Assembly: GCF_024199925.1 (NCBI RefSeq)
Contig: NZ_JANADR010000002.1
Coordinates: 248,001 to 312,000 of the forward strand
Length of the DNA: 64,000 bases
Direction: 5' to 3'
Source of the DNA: Bradyrhizobium sp. CCGUVB1N3
Lineage (GTDB): Bacteria > Pseudomonadota > Alphaproteobacteria > Rhizobiales > Xanthobacteraceae
The position numbers and the translations under genes are program-made. How positions within the stretch are numbered: the stretch's first letter is position 1; every line of letters begins with the position of its first letter. Below the pieces are notes generated by a model that was not told the origin of the DNA, did no database searches, and saw nothing but the letters and a program-made list of their open reading frames with translations. Shown here piece after piece: positions 52,047 to 62,670 of this stretch.

Positions 52047-52505
52047 GCTCCGTCGATGGCGTGGCGACGCTACCTGGCAGCGGCTGCGCCGGCATCGGCG
52101 CGGTCACAATCGGGGTGTTCAGCGCGGTGCGCTCACAGTGACGGCAGGCATATTTGAACCGCACATGTTGCAGCACCGACGCTTTCACCGCGACGTGCAA
52201 CTGCTCGGCGACGGTCTCGCCCATCCGATGCATCCGATTATGGCAGCACGGACAGTCCTTTTGATCCTCACCCAGATCATGTTCGACGCGTTGGCGCGGC
52301 AGATCGTCAGGCAGCGGCTTGCGGCCGCGTGTCTTCGGCGCCGGCTTTGGAGCCTCCGGCAATCCCGTGTCCGGCACGGCGACCGCCTCGACATCGTCGT
52401 CCTCCCGGCTTTCAGCGGCGGCCTGCTCGGCTTCGTTGAAGATGCGCTCCTTGAGCTTTTCGCTCTTCGGCGCTCTGCCAGAGGCTCTTTCGTAGCCGAA
52501 CCGAA
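52047..52505 (-). pseudogene. tnpC: IS66 tnpC N-terminal fragment
   Basis: KSEKLKERIFNEAEQAAAES, QRVEHDLGEDQKDCPCCHNR and FKYACRHCERTALNTPIVTA match the N-terminal and zinc regions of TnpC. Cut at left by the IS256 end (ELWRKLGDDG begins the foreign part) and at right by the trbI 3' end. Confidence 0.85.
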
Positions 52506-52510
52506 GCACT

Positions 52511-53818
52511 TCATCCTCTGTAAGCCCCCGGAAACACCATGTCTTGGTCGACGAGGACGTTGAACACATAGCCCGGTCGAATCTCGAGTGTCGGCTGGAC
52601 GTTCATATTCTTGCTGATCGTCTGTTCGGCGACGCGGCCGAACGACTCAGCAAAACTGTTGCGCGCGGCATCCGAGGGTGTCTGTCGATATCCGTACGGC
52701 GAACTTGCCGGCACGGACATGTCGATGCCAGCGCCAATTGCGGCAATCAGGATCGCCGAGCCGAACACCTGGAAATAATGATTGTCGACCTCGTCATTGA
52801 AGCCGCCATAGCCTTCGGCATCGGTGCCGGCCATGCCGCCGATCTGGAGGGTCGAGCCGTTCGGGAAGATGATGTCGGTCCAGACCACAAGGACGCGGCT
52901 TTGGCCGAACGAGATCTTGGAGTCGTAACGGCCGAGGAGCCTGGCGCCCTGCGGGATCAACGGGTGATGGCCGGTCGCGCTGTCGTAGACGTTCTGACTG
53001 ACCTGGGCCGTGATGCGTCCGGGAAGGTCGGAATTGATGCCAGTGATCAGCGTTGCGGGAATGACCGAGCCGCGCTTCAATTCGTAAGCGGACGTCGGCG
53101 TGACCACCTTATTGGGCAAGTAGCCGAGCTTCTTGAGATCCGCGTTGAAGAAATCCTCTTTCGCCGTCTGTCCGTTTGGATCGATGTTCTGTATGCCGAG
53201 GCCGGCACGCAGCGCCGCCGCATAGAGATCAGACGCCCCGCCGCCAACGACAGGTGTTGTCGTCTTTACCGGCGCCGTGTTGCTCGTCGCCGTCGCAGAG
53301 GCTGTCTGGAGCTTGCTCAGATTGATGGCGAGGGGTGAGTCATGGGCGGCATCACCCGCCTGCACGCGCGCCATTCGCTCGCGCTGTCGCTCCCGCAGAT
53401 ATTGCTCATGCGCTTCTCGATCGAGGCGCGCCCGCCACAATTCTTCGGACTCGAGCTGTGATGCCGCCCTTGCCTCGGTCTGTTGTCGGCCGGAAAAGGG
53501 ATTGTTGGCCGGCTTTGGCGTGTCGGGCTGCGGTGGGGCGGGCTGGAACGTTTGCGCTTCGGTCTGATCTCCGATGATGCCGTTGGAGACGCCTTTCTTC
53601 AGTTGATCGGCGTAGGTCGAGGCCGGATTGGACGAGGCCGTCTCGATGCCGGCGTTGCGTCGGAAGTACAGTCCGCGCGACGTCAGGCCGTAGAAAATCA
53701 CGGCAAAGAACACGACCACCAGCACGATCGCGACGATGATCGGCAAGCGGTTGAGACGGCGGATTCCTCTTGCCTCCTCTGCATCCGGGCTGCCGCCGAG
53801 CTTCAGGGATTGCGCCAT
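52511..53818 (-). CDS. trbI: TrbI (VirB10-like channel protein)
   Basis: 435 residues, last gene of the trb operon. One membrane helix near the N-terminus (LPIIVAIVLVVVFFAVIFYG), a proline-rich periplasmic linker, then the VirB10/TrbI barrel domain (KRGSVIPATLITGINSDLPG, LIPQGARLLGRYDSKISFGQ, NGSTLQIGGMAGTDAEGYGG). It bridges inner and outer membrane in the mating channel. The C-terminus VLVDQDMVFPGAYRG is complete, although IS66 debris begins just beyond. Confidence 0.94.
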   Translation of the reverse strand: MAQSLKLGGSPDAEEARGIRRLNRLPIIVAIVLVVVFFAVIFYGLTSRGLYFRRNAGIETASSNPASTYADQLKKGVSNGIIGDQTEAQTFQPAPPQPDTPKPANNPFSGRQQTEARAASQLESEELWRARLDREAHEQYLRERQRERMARVQAGDAAHDSPLAINLSKLQTASATATSNTAPVKTTTPVVGGGASDLYAAALRAGLGIQNIDPNGQTAKEDFFNADLKKLGYLPNKVVTPTSAYELKRGSVIPATLITGINSDLPGRITAQVSQNVYDSATGHHPLIPQGARLLGRYDSKISFGQSRVLVVWTDIIFPNGSTLQIGGMAGTDAEGYGGFNDEVDNHYFQVFGSAILIAAIGAGIDMSVPASSPYGYRQTPSDAARNSFAESFGRVAEQTISKNMNVQPTLEIRPGYVFNVLVDQDMVFPGAYRG

Positions 53819-53827
53819 CGCCGCCTC

Positions 53828-54280
53828 CTACCCGCGCTGCATGACGGAGACCGGACTTGCCGGCGACGCACCCGCCGCCGTCGCTGAATAGGCGCGGCCG
53901 AGCTCGACGCTGCCGGTCGACAACCGCGCCAGGACCTGACCGTCATAGGACTCGAGCACGTAAGCAAGCGGGATCGTCTTCTCAGCCCCGGTCTTCTGGT
54001 CGGTCGCCACCGCATAGCCCCAGCTCTTGAGGGACGTCACCAGCGCCTGGCCGAAGGGCGAGCCATCGGGTTTCAGGATGATCGTGCCGGTGCCTGGACC
54101 GACCTGTTCGGCGAATTTCGTCACCATGTCGCCGGCGATCGCGGAGGCGGCAGGGCCGGAGAGCTCAGGTGGCGCTGAACTCGCGACCAGGCGGCCACTT
54201 CCCAACGACGCGCATCCGGCGAGCGACAGGCTGAGCAAAGAGAGAACGGCAATCCGGCGTCTCAAGGAGATGGAGCGCAT
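53828..54280 (-). CDS. trbH: TrbH lipoprotein
   Basis: 150 residues from ATG 54280. Lipoprotein signal peptide [20 protein letters not shown] with lipobox LAGC. The remainder ([20 protein letters not shown]) matches Ti-type TrbH, thought to act like VirB7 at the outer membrane. Ten bp before trbI. Confidence 0.88.
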   Translation of the reverse strand: MRSISLRRRIAVLSLLSLSLAGCASLGSGRLVASSAPPELSGPAASAIAGDMVTKFAEQVGPGTGTIILKPDGSPFGQALVTSLKSWGYAVATDQKTGAEKTIPLAYVLESYDGQVLARLSTGSVELGRAYSATAAGASPASPVSVMQRG

Positions 54281-54282
54281 GA

Positions 54283-55128
54283 TCAGCCTCCCCTCCGGAT
54301 CGTTACCTTGTCCTGATTCCAAAAGCCGACGCCGGACACCAGAATGGCGGTGTCGATCTGATAGTCCACCACCATCATGTCGTCCTTCAGCCGATAGTTG
54401 ACGATGCGGTTTTGGCCGCCCGACACGACGAACAGGACTGGGGCATCCCCTCCGGAGAGCGACGAGGGAAACTGGATGTAAGTCTTGACGCCGTCGCTGT
54501 AGACGCGCGTCGGCCGCCACGAGGCGCTGCCGCTCACGCTGTAGCCGAAGTTCAACTGCTCGGCCGGAACGCCGGCGCCCGGAATGGTGTCGGAACCGAG
54601 CCGGGCGTTGACGTCGGCGAGCCTGCTGCCGACATCCTCGGGATATTCGAAACCGACACGCGCCATATATTGGGTCGCGTTCGACTTGAGCTGAATATGA
54701 TACGTTCGTCGCGAGGTCGTCACCACCATCGAGGTGACGAGCCCCGGCTCGGCGGGTTTGACGATCAGGTGGATGGCTTGGCCGCCGACGGCGCCCGACG
54801 TCGCCGGCTCCACTTTCCAGCGCACGGTGTCGCCGACCAACACATCGCGCACGACTTCGCCCGCCTGCAGCTCGATGTCGCACACCTCGAGCGGCGAGCA
54901 GACGACGGAGGGCTGCACCTCGCCGAACAGGAAGATCACCTTGCCGTCCGCTCCGCGCGTCACGAGTCCGGTCGATCCCCGCCACTGGCTCGAGATGTTC
55001 GTGCCTTTTCGCTCCTTGACGTTCATTGCCTGCGCGTGTGCGCTGGCATCGGCCAGCAGCACGCCAAAGGCGGAAGTCGCAAAAAGAGTGCCAATCTTGA
55101 ACCCGATTGTCATTGTGTTTGGATACAT
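54283..55128 (-). CDS. trbG: TrbG (VirB9-like)
   Basis: 281 residues from ATG 55128 with an AGGGGCGGG ribosome site; an earlier in-frame start would overlap trbF. Signal peptide ends [29 protein letters not shown] and [20 protein letters not shown] are VirB9/TrbG features. Part of the outer-membrane core complex. Confidence 0.92.
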   Translation of the reverse strand: MYPNTMTIGFKIGTLFATSAFGVLLADASAHAQAMNVKERKGTNISSQWRGSTGLVTRGADGKVIFLFGEVQPSVVCSPLEVCDIELQAGEVVRDVLVGDTVRWKVEPATSGAVGGQAIHLIVKPAEPGLVTSMVVTTSRRTYHIQLKSNATQYMARVGFEYPEDVGSRLADVNARLGSDTIPGAGVPAEQLNFGYSVSGSASWRPTRVYSDGVKTYIQFPSSLSGGDAPVLFVVSGGQNRIVNYRLKDDMMVVDYQIDTAILVSGVGFWNQDKVTIRRGG

Positions 55129-55144
55129 CGGTGTCCCGCCCCTT

Positions 55145-55825
55145 TCATAGTTGCGCCGTCCAGTCGAAATCACGCAGGTAAAGCCCGATCGGATTGAGCC
55201 GGATAGTCTGCTCGTCCTGGGGCGGAGTCAGCGTGACCGTGGCGATGCCGCGAAAGCGGTGCGCGCCGATTTCCTTCCCCTTCCTGTCGCGCTCGAATTC
55301 GGTCCAGTCGATCTGGTAGGACTGGTTGGACAGGGCGACGATGTTGTTGACCTCGACAGCGACCGTCGTCGTCTTGGCCTTCTCGAACGGCGAGTTGCTG
55401 CGGAACCAGTCGTTGATCTTCTGCGTGGCGGGATCGGAAGTCCGCAACAGCGCATAGGTGCGATCGATGTATTGCTTCTGCACCACAGCATCGGGCGTCA
55501 CCGAGCGGAAGTTCGAGACCAGGCTTCCGAGCGCCGCGCGCACCACGCGGGGATCGGCATATTCGATCTGCTGCGGATAGCCGGCGCTCATGGCCGTGCC
55601 GAGTTTGTCGACCTCGACGATGTAAGGCACGAGCTTGACCTGCGTGCTCTGGAACAGTGCGTAGGCGAAGCCGATCACGGCGATCACCATGGCGATGATG
55701 CCGACCATGCGCCATGCGGCGGCAGCCTTCACATAGGAGCCGTAGCGCTCGTTCCATTCCTGGCGCGCAGCGAGATAGGGATTGTCGGGGGGATTTAGCG
55801 CGGCCATTCGGATCGTTGTCTCCAC
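55145..55825 (-). CDS. trbF: TrbF (VirB8-like)
   Basis: 226 residues (or 220 from ATG 55807). [20 protein letters not shown] precedes the single membrane helix ([18 protein letters not shown]). The periplasmic VirB8 fold follows ([20 protein letters not shown]). Inner-membrane scaffold of the channel. Confidence 0.92.
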   Translation of the reverse strand: METTIRMAALNPPDNPYLAARQEWNERYGSYVKAAAAWRMVGIIAMVIAVIGFAYALFQSTQVKLVPYIVEVDKLGTAMSAGYPQQIEYADPRVVRAALGSLVSNFRSVTPDAVVQKQYIDRTYALLRTSDPATQKINDWFRSNSPFEKAKTTTVAVEVNNIVALSNQSYQIDWTEFERDRKGKEIGAHRFRGIATVTLTPPQDEQTIRLNPIGLYLRDFDWTAQL

Positions 55826-55850
55826 TCATGATGTTGCTGGATGGAAGGGC

Positions 55851-57011
55851 TCAGCTCTTTGCGCCCGATCCGTTTCGTGGCTGGCGCTGATCGAGCTTGG
55901 CGTTGGCAAGGCCTAAGGTCGACGTGCCGAACGAGCCCGGCGCGCCGATGGCCTGATCGCGGGCGGCGGAGGCGAGCGCGCCGCCTGCCGCTCCGACGCC
56001 TCCCGTCATGGCCTTTAGCGCAGCCGCGCCGAATGAGGCGCCATCGGCCCGCGCCGCGCTGAAGCCCGCAGCCCCTGCCCGCGCCCCTCCCATGGCGAGC
56101 GCGGCGCCGCCGGCAGCGAAGCTTGCCGCCTGTCCGGCATGCTTCGCGACCTCCATGCCACTGCCGACGGAGACGCCCTGCACGACGCCTTGCACGATGC
56201 TCGGCACATACATCGAGATGATGAAGACGACGACCGAGATGCCGCCGATCGCCAGTGTCCCGACGAAGGCGTCGTTGCCGGTACCGGTCTGGTTGGCGAG
56301 GTTCAACAAGGCGTCGGAGCCGATCTTGGCGATCATCACCAGCGCCATCAGCTTCATGCCGACCGAGAAGGCATAGACGAGATAGCGGATGGCAAAATCC
56401 TTGGTGAAGGACGAGCCGCCGAGACCGAGCATGATCATGCCGGCGAGCAGGCCGACATACATCTCGACCATCACGGCGACGAAGATCGCCGCGACCAGCG
56501 AGAAGGCGATCACCACGATCACCATGGCGAACACGGACGCGATGGCGAGCGCATTGTCCTGGAACAGGCCGAACTGCGCATTCTGCGACATGGCGGAGGC
56601 GACCTTGAGCCCGGCGTTGAACACATCCGCCGGCGAGGCCGAGCCACCGCCCGCGCCAATCTGATAGAGGCTGTCGACGACAGCCTTCGCGAACGTAAAG
56701 CCCTGGTCGAGCACGAAGGCGAAGAAGCCGATGAACATGATCCGCCGCACCATCTCGGCGAACCAGGCGTCAAGTGTCGCAGTCTGAATGGCGAGCCAGA
56801 CCGCGGCGATGCCGACCTCGATCCCCGCGAGGATCCAGAACAGCGACTTCGCCGCCTGCATGACGGTTGTCTGCCAGCCCTTGGCGGCCGTCGTCACCGA
56901 ATTTTCCAACGTCGTGAGAACGCTGCCGTCCTGTTGCGCCAAGGCAGGATGCGCAACGACGATGAGTCCGATCGCGCCAATCAGAACGAGCCCCGGTTTG
57001 AGTTTCTGCAC
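55851..57011 (-). CDS. trbL: TrbL (VirB6-like membrane protein)
   Basis: 386 residues. Signal peptide followed by about six membrane helices (FWILAGIEVGIAAVWLAI, IMFIGFFAFVLD, VFAMVIVVIAFSLVAAIFVA) and a Gly/Ala-rich C-terminal tail (SFAAGGAALAMGGARAGAAG), as in TrbL. Inner-membrane channel component. Confidence 0.93.
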   Translation of the reverse strand: MQKLKPGLVLIGAIGLIVVAHPALAQQDGSVLTTLENSVTTAAKGWQTTVMQAAKSLFWILAGIEVGIAAVWLAIQTATLDAWFAEMVRRIMFIGFFAFVLDQGFTFAKAVVDSLYQIGAGGGSASPADVFNAGLKVASAMSQNAQFGLFQDNALAIASVFAMVIVVIAFSLVAAIFVAVMVEMYVGLLAGMIMLGLGGSSFTKDFAIRYLVYAFSVGMKLMALVMIAKIGSDALLNLANQTGTGNDAFVGTLAIGGISVVVFIISMYVPSIVQGVVQGVSVGSGMEVAKHAGQAASFAAGGAALAMGGARAGAAGFSAARADGASFGAAALKAMTGGVGAAGGALASAARDQAIGAPGSFGTSTLGLANAKLDQRQPRNGSGAKS

Positions 57012-57023
57012 CCTGCCCCTCCC

Positions 57024-57203
57024 CTACCAGCGTGGTTTCATCGGCTGACCGCCGGACGTCTTGTAGTCCTGCGGCGGCTTGAAAAACTCGCTCCCACGCT
57101 GCGTTGCACCTTGGGACGAGCTGTGCGGTGCGACGAACAACCACGCGCCTGCGGCGCAGGCGCTGATCGCGATAACGACGATGATGATCGCAGATCGTTT
57201 CAC
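57024..57203 (-). CDS. trbK: TrbK-like small protein (entry exclusion)
   Basis: 59 residues from GTG 57203, its start overlapping the trbJ stop. A single N-terminal apolar segment with a Cys (IIIVVIAISACAAGAW) could be a lipoprotein signal. The C-terminus is TSGGQPMKPRW. In Ti plasmids trbK lies here and mediates entry exclusion. The C-terminus of TrbJ next door is almost the same (TSGGQTMEPRW). Confidence 0.75.
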   Translation of the reverse strand: MKRSAIIIVVIAISACAAGAWLFVAPHSSSQGATQRGSEFFKPPQDYKTSGGQPMKPRW

Positions 57204-57997
57204 CAGCGCGGCTCCATGGTCTGCCCGCCGGAGGTCGCCGGCGTGGTCGCGTTGAAGAATTGCTCGCGACGCGCCTGCGAGAGGTCCTTGTTGGCTTCTG
57301 AGGATTGGAACCAGGTCGCCATCATCGTGGTCTGCTGCGCGACGAGACCCCGCAGCTTCTGCATCTGGGCGACCTCCTGGGCTGCGATCTCATGGCCGAC
57401 CTGCAGGGCCATCATCTGTCCGTCGGCGCTCTCGGACGCCGTCTGGAGTTGCGCCATCGTCGAATTCTCGGTCGCAAATTGCTGCGAGGTGAGACCCGCC
57501 GCCTGCAACGTGCTCGAGATCGTGTCGCGGTTGGTCGCCGACCAGGTCTGATAGGTGGAGCCGAAGCTCGCGCCATTGGGCAGATTGGTCTTGAACTGCG
57601 CATAGCTCTGGAAGCGCTGCTTGAGAACGTCGTCGATGTTGCCCATCGAGAACGCCATGCCCTGGCCCTGACCCACGATGTTCTGCAGCTGCTTGAGGTC
57701 ATTCTCGGCCTGCCCCCAGACATGCGCCGGCAACTGCGCCGTGTTCTGCAGCATGTTTTGGTAGATCTTGAGCTGGTTCTGGATCTGCTGGGCGAGCTGC
57801 GAAATCTGCGTGATCTGATTGTTGATCTGTTGCGCCGATTGGCCGGCGAGCTGGACCAGCTGTCCATTATTGAGAATCTGCGTGAACTCGGTCGCGCCGC
57901 CGGCCGCGGCCCCCGCGAACGCTGGACCGGCCGCGAGTCCTCCGATACCCGTAGCGACGATGAGCGCCTTACAAATCCGCGAGAAGCGTCTCGGCAT
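57200..57997 (-). CDS. trbJ: TrbJ (VirB5-like)
   Basis: 265 residues with a signal peptide (ATGIGGLAAGPAFAGAAAGG). A long glutamine-rich coiled coil follows (QINNQITQISQLAQQIQNQL). TrbJ is the VirB5-type periplasmic or pilus-tip component. It overlaps the end of trbE by 29 bp. Confidence 0.92.
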   Translation of the reverse strand: MPRRFSRICKALIVATGIGGLAAGPAFAGAAAGGATEFTQILNNGQLVQLAGQSAQQINNQITQISQLAQQIQNQLKIYQNMLQNTAQLPAHVWGQAENDLKQLQNIVGQGQGMAFSMGNIDDVLKQRFQSYAQFKTNLPNGASFGSTYQTWSATNRDTISSTLQAAGLTSQQFATENSTMAQLQTASESADGQMMALQVGHEIAAQEVAQMQKLRGLVAQQTTMMATWFQSSEANKDLSQARREQFFNATTPATSGGQTMEPRW

Positions 57998-60422
57998 GGC
58001 CGATCCCCCGTTCCTTGAGCCAGTGAATGGGCCAATCAGCCCCCGCCTTCCTCAGCGCCAGGATGCGCTTGAGGTCGTCCTTGCCGGACGCGCCGACGAA
58101 GGAGAGTGCGATGGGGCCGAGCGCCATGTTGAAGAGACGGCGGCCTTCGGGTGAGACGACGTAATATTCGCGCTTGGGGCTTGCGGTCGCGACGATCTCG
58201 ATCTGCCGTTCGTTGAAGCCGATGCGCTCATAGAACTCGCGCGTGCCGGGCTCGCGCGCAGCGCCGTTCGGCAAGCAGATCTTGGTCGGACAGCTCTCCT
58301 TCAGCACATCGATGATGCCGGAGCGCTCGGCGTCCGAGATCGACTGCGTGGCGAGCAACACGGCGCAATTGGCCTTGCGCAGCACTTTCAGCCACTCGCG
58401 AATCTTGTCGCGGAAGACGGGATGGCCGAGCATCAGCCAAGCCTCGTCGAGAATGATCAGGCTCGGTGCGCCGGTCAGACGCTTCTCGATCCGTCGGAAG
58501 AGATAAGTGAGGACCGGGACGAGATTGCGCTCGCCCATGTTCATGAGCTGCTCGATCTCGAAGGTCTGGAACGATCCGAGCAGCAAGCCATCCTTCTCGG
58601 CATCGAGCAGCTGGCCCATTGGACCGTCGACCGTGTAGTGATGCAGCGCATCCTTGATCTCGCGCATCTGCACGCCCGACACGAAATCCGACAGCGATCG
58701 CCCGCGCGCCTCGGCCATCAGGCCGATCTGCCGCGAGATGGCGTTGCGGTGATCTGGCGTGATCGTCACGCCTTGGACCGCGACGAGCGTCTCGATCCAT
58801 TCCGAGGCCCAGGCGCGGTCGGCGTCTGTTGACACGTCCGATAGCGGGCAAAACGCCAGCGTTGCCGCGCCGTCCGCGTCGTCGCCGCCGATCTCGTAAT
58901 GGTCCCCGCCGGCCGCCAGCGTCAGCGGTAGCATCGAACGGCCCTTGTCGAAGGCGAAAATCTGCGCGCCGGCATAGCGCCGAAACTGCGCCGCGATCAG
59001 CGCCAGCAGCGTCGACTTGCCGGAGCCTGTCGGGCCGAACACCAACGTGTGCCCGACGTCGTCGACGTGCAGGTTCAGCCGGAAAGGTGTGGAGCCGGAC
59101 GCGACCTGCATCAGCGGCGGCGACGCGTGCGGATAGAACGGGCACGGTGCGGTCGGATTGCCGGACCACACCGAGTTGAGCGGGATCAGGTCGGCGAGGT
59201 TGCGCGTGTTGATGAGGGGCTCGCGGATGTTGGCGTACCAATTGCCCGGTAGCGAGCCGAGGAAGGCTTCGGTCGCGTTCAGCGTTTCGATGCGCGCGCC
59301 AAAACCTTCGGCCTGGATCAGGCGGCGGACCGCCTCGGCCTTCTGCTGCAGACGCGTGCTGCTGTCGTCGAACAGGACGATGACGGGCGTGTAATAGCCG
59401 TAGGCGACGAGCTGGGAAGACGCTTCTGCGATCGCATCCTCGGTCTCCGCTACCATAGCGGCGGCATCCTGGTCGATCGAGCGGCTTTGTGTCTGGAAGA
59501 GCTGGTCGATGAAGGGGCGGACCTTCTGCTGCCACTTCTTGCGGGTGCGCTCGAGCTTTTGCCGCGCGTCCTGGTCATCGAGAAACATGAAGCGTGAGGA
59601 CCAGCGGTAGGTCAGCGGCATCAGGTCGAGCGAATTGAGGATTCCCGGCCAGCTCTCGGCCGGAAAGCCGTCGATCGCCACCACACCGAGAAAGCGGTTC
59701 TCCACCATGGGCGAGAGGCCATGCTGCAGCTCCGCGGTCGCCAGCCAATCGAGATACATCGGAATGTCCGGCAACCGGATCGGATGGTTCTCGCCGGTGA
59801 TGCAGAAGCGGATGAACTGGAACAGTTCGTCATAGCGCGCCATGCGCATGCCCTCGCGCTCCTCGACCTCGCGGGTTTCCATGGGGCGGATGGACAGCAC
59901 GCTGGCGAGATATTGCTCGACCTCGCGGACCGAGGTGCGGAAGCTCTCGATCGCGGTGTCGGCATAGGAGGCCGAGCGGCTTTCGACATCGGAGTAGACG
60001 TAGCGTGCGAGACCGGCGCGCCGGCGCTCGGGCGGCCGCCAGGTCAGGATGATCGCATGCCGGCTCTCGAAATGCCCACTCTCCTGCTCGAAGCGGCTCC
60101 GGCGTTCGTCGTCGATCGCGCGCGTGACGGGATCGGGAAAATAGCAATCCCGCCGCGCCGGATAATCCGTGGTCGGCACCCGCACCGCCTCGACCTGGAT
60201 CATCCAGCCCGAGCCGAGGCGCGCTAGGATCGTGTTGATCTGACGCGAGACCTCGTTGCGCTCGGCGTCCGTGGAGCTCTCCGAGTCCGGCCCGGCAAAA
60301 TACCAGCCCGCCATCAGCGAGCCGTCCTTCAGCAGCACGATTCCGTTGGCGACGAGTCCGGCGTAGGGCACGAGATCGGCGAAAGACGGGCCGGAATGAC
60401 GGAAGGAGCGCAGCGCGACCAT
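57969..60422 (-). CDS. trbE: TrbE (VirB4-like ATPase)
   Basis: 817 residues, normal length. N-terminal CagE/VirB4 domain (YAGLVANGIVLLKDGSLMAG). Walker A GPTGSGKSTLLALIAAQF and Walker B SLIILDEAWLMLGHP. It energises pilus assembly and substrate transfer. Overlaps trbJ; intact. Confidence 0.95.
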   Translation of the reverse strand: MVALRSFRHSGPSFADLVPYAGLVANGIVLLKDGSLMAGWYFAGPDSESSTDAERNEVSRQINTILARLGSGWMIQVEAVRVPTTDYPARRDCYFPDPVTRAIDDERRSRFEQESGHFESRHAIILTWRPPERRRAGLARYVYSDVESRSASYADTAIESFRTSVREVEQYLASVLSIRPMETREVEEREGMRMARYDELFQFIRFCITGENHPIRLPDIPMYLDWLATAELQHGLSPMVENRFLGVVAIDGFPAESWPGILNSLDLMPLTYRWSSRFMFLDDQDARQKLERTRKKWQQKVRPFIDQLFQTQSRSIDQDAAAMVAETEDAIAEASSQLVAYGYYTPVIVLFDDSSTRLQQKAEAVRRLIQAEGFGARIETLNATEAFLGSLPGNWYANIREPLINTRNLADLIPLNSVWSGNPTAPCPFYPHASPPLMQVASGSTPFRLNLHVDDVGHTLVFGPTGSGKSTLLALIAAQFRRYAGAQIFAFDKGRSMLPLTLAAGGDHYEIGGDDADGAATLAFCPLSDVSTDADRAWASEWIETLVAVQGVTITPDHRNAISRQIGLMAEARGRSLSDFVSGVQMREIKDALHHYTVDGPMGQLLDAEKDGLLLGSFQTFEIEQLMNMGERNLVPVLTYLFRRIEKRLTGAPSLIILDEAWLMLGHPVFRDKIREWLKVLRKANCAVLLATQSISDAERSGIIDVLKESCPTKICLPNGAAREPGTREFYERIGFNERQIEIVATASPKREYYVVSPEGRRLFNMALGPIALSFVGASGKDDLKRILALRKAGADWPIHWLKERGIGHAETLLADL

Positions 60423-60434
60423 TGAAGTGGACCT

Positions 60435-60734
60435 TTAGTAGCGGCGCCAGGGCGTCGAGGTCGCCCGGTAGTACGGGGAATAGGAGATGTGGCGGGCATA
60501 GACCCGCCGCATCATCGGGTCCGCTTTCGCCATCATCCGCAGCGCCGCCACGACAACGATCCAGATCACCGCGCCGAGGATTGCCGCGTACCAGGTGAGC
60601 ACGACGAAGATCAGGATGACCGCGGCAAGGCCCGTCAGCAGCACGAGCTCGCGATCGGCGCCGAACAAAAGGTTCGGCCGCGACAGCGCGCGATGAATGC
60701 GGTTGCGTCTGAGATTGGCGCCGATCTCAGCCAT
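60435..60734 (-). CDS. trbD: TrbD (VirB3-like)
   Basis: 99 residues from ATG 60734, overlapping the trbC stop. [20 protein letters not shown] is the family signature, followed by two membrane helices ([35 protein letters not shown]). Works with TrbE. Confidence 0.92.
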   Translation of the reverse strand: MAEIGANLRRNRIHRALSRPNLLFGADRELVLLTGLAAVILIFVVLTWYAAILGAVIWIVVVAALRMMAKADPMMRRVYARHISYSPYYRATSTPWRRY

Positions 60735-61107
60735 GGCCGAGGTCCCCTGCCCTATCCGCGATCGGCAGCGTGCGCGCGACATCGCCGATTGAGGCCCCGC
60801 TCGAACCAAACAAGGCGACGATCTGGGTGGCGCCGAGGAGGATGCCGGCGACGAGCACGATGTACATCAGGCGTCGCGCGAAATCGTTGAGCTCGCCCCC
60901 GAAAATCAGCATGCCGCCGGCAACCGCCACGGCCGCAAGTGCAATGAAGCCGGCCACCGGACCGGTGATCGATTGCTGGATCTGCTGAAGCGGGCTTTCC
61001 CAGGGAAGGTTGCCGCCGCCGCCGGTCGACGCAAAAACTGGATCCGACATCACGAGTGCGAGCAGCAGGCCGCCGGCGCCTGCAAAGATCATGCGGTTAC
61101 GCGACAT
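60727..61107 (-). CDS. trbC: TrbC (VirB2-like pilin)
   Basis: 126 residues from ATG 61107 (AGGAGG upstream), overlapping trbB. Long signal region ending VFAS, then [20 protein letters not shown] and two membrane helices, as in TrbC pilin precursors processed by TraF. Confidence 0.92.
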   Translation of the reverse strand: MSRNRMIFAGAGGLLLALVMSDPVFASTGGGGNLPWESPLQQIQQSITGPVAGFIALAAVAVAGGMLIFGGELNDFARRLMYIVLVAGILLGATQIVALFGSSGASIGDVARTLPIADRAGDLGHG

Positions 61108-62065
61108 GGCGCTCCTCCTTCGGGGCATAGGATTGGGTTTGGTATTGGCCGGCCGAGAAGCTCTCGACATGGAGCACGTCGCGTATCTGTCGGCCGCGAT
61201 CCGTCCGCTCGATCGAGACAACCAGGTCGACCGCTTCCCCGATGACCTCGCGCATGGGCTGTTGACTGGCCTCGGCCGTGAGTTGCTCGAGACGGCGCAA
61301 CGCGGAAAGTGCGCTGTTGGCGTGGATGGTGGTGATGCCCCCCGGATGGCCGGTGTTCCACGCCTTGAGCAGCGTGAGGGCCGCGCCGTCGCGGACCTCG
61401 CCGACGATGATGCGATCGGGGCGCAGCCGCATGGTGCTCTTCAGCAGGCGCGCCATATCGACCGTGTCGCTCGTGTGAAGTGAGACGGCGTTCTCGGCCG
61501 CGCATTGGATCTCGGCCGTGTCTTCGAGAATGACGAGGCGGTGCTCAGGTGCGTGCGCGACGATCGCCGCGATGACAGCATTGGCGAGTGTGGTCTTACC
61601 CGAGCCCGTGCCGCCCGACACGACGATGTTCAGGCGCGAGACGATGGCGTTGCGGATGACCGCGAGCTGGTCGGCGGTCATCACGCCCTGCGTCACGTAA
61701 TCCTCGAGATCGAAGAGACGCGAGGCCCGCTTTCTGATCGTGAACGTGGGGGCGCCGACGACAGGCGGCAACAACCCTTCGAAGCGATGACCGCCGATCG
61801 GCAGTTCCCCCGAGATGATCGGACGCTCGTCGTCGGCCTCCGATTGCAGCGCATGCGCGACGCTGCCGATGATGATCTCGGCGGTCGCGGCCGGCATGTC
61901 CCCGGCCGCGGTCATTCCGTGGCCGAGCCGTTCGATGAACAGCCGCCCATCCGGATTGAGCATCACTTCGACAACGGCCGGATCATCGAGCGCGGCGCAG
62001 ATATGGTCGCCAAGCGCGTCCTGGAGTTTGCGGACAAGCCGCGGATGCGAACGAAGTTCGGTCAT
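61097..62065 (-). CDS. trbB: TrbB (VirB11-like ATPase)
   Basis: 322 residues. Walker [19 protein letters not shown], Walker B and Asp/His boxes in [20 protein letters not shown] and [18 protein letters not shown]. Hexameric secretion ATPase. First gene of the intact trb operon; the remnant of traI lies 17 bp upstream. Confidence 0.95.
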   Translation of the reverse strand: MTELRSHPRLVRKLQDALGDHICAALDDPAVVEVMLNPDGRLFIERLGHGMTAAGDMPAATAEIIIGSVAHALQSEADDERPIISGELPIGGHRFEGLLPPVVGAPTFTIRKRASRLFDLEDYVTQGVMTADQLAVIRNAIVSRLNIVVSGGTGSGKTTLANAVIAAIVAHAPEHRLVILEDTAEIQCAAENAVSLHTSDTVDMARLLKSTMRLRPDRIIVGEVRDGAALTLLKAWNTGHPGGITTIHANSALSALRRLEQLTAEASQQPMREVIGEAVDLVVSIERTDRGRQIRDVLHVESFSAGQYQTQSYAPKEERHVA

Positions 62066-62081
62066 GGCGATCGCGCCTCGC

Positions 62082-62670
62082 TCATGCAGCGACGCGCTGA
62101 AGGCGGCGCAGGTCGGATCGATAGCCAGGCGGACGGACCCGGTCGAAGCTCGCCTGGTCGGCTGGCAGGATGCCGGCGCCGCTCATGGTGTCGCCGATCC
62201 GAGTTTTGTCATCAGGATGCGTTCGACCCGCAAATCCGTCGCTGTGGCGAACTCGTCGAAGCCGTTCATCGACCATTCGATGATCCCCGCGAACATGGTC
62301 AGAGTCGCTTCGTGCAGGAACCGGCCTCCCCTGCCCTCGCCTTGGGTGTCGAGGCAAAAGCGCGAACTCTCGACCATGGTGGGCTTGCCCCGTAGCCGGC
62401 CGCCCGGGACCAGTTGTGGGAAGGTCTACGACAACATGGTTGGGCCCCGCGGTCGGAAGCAGGCGGGCGTAGCCGGCAACGTCGCCGCGGTCCGTCAGCG
62501 CCAGGATGTAGGTCGGGTCGAGCGCGTGATATTCGTCGCGCTCGCGGCCATACTCGATCCTCACCGGCCAGCCGAGCCGGCCGGCAAACACCCGGGCGCA
62601 ACTGATGCATCTCATCGAGCAGAGACCCTAATCCGCCAGGTTCGTTTGCCTCGATCGCAATTGCCCGCAT
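62082..62670 (-). pseudogene. traI: TraI (LuxI-type autoinducer synthase), broken
   Basis: LuxI pieces occur in order but in different frames. MRAIAIEANEPGGLGSLLDE then MHQLR; two bases lost near 62597; ARVFAGRLGWPVRIEYGRER then DEYHALDPTYILALTDRGD; an extra A and a TAG near 62435; FPQLVPGGRLRGKPTMVESS then RFCLD; a further lesion near 62185; AGILPADQASFDRVRPPGYR. In Ti plasmids traI heads this operon and makes the acyl-homoserine lactone that activates TraR. At least three lesions rule out function. Confidence 0.9.
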
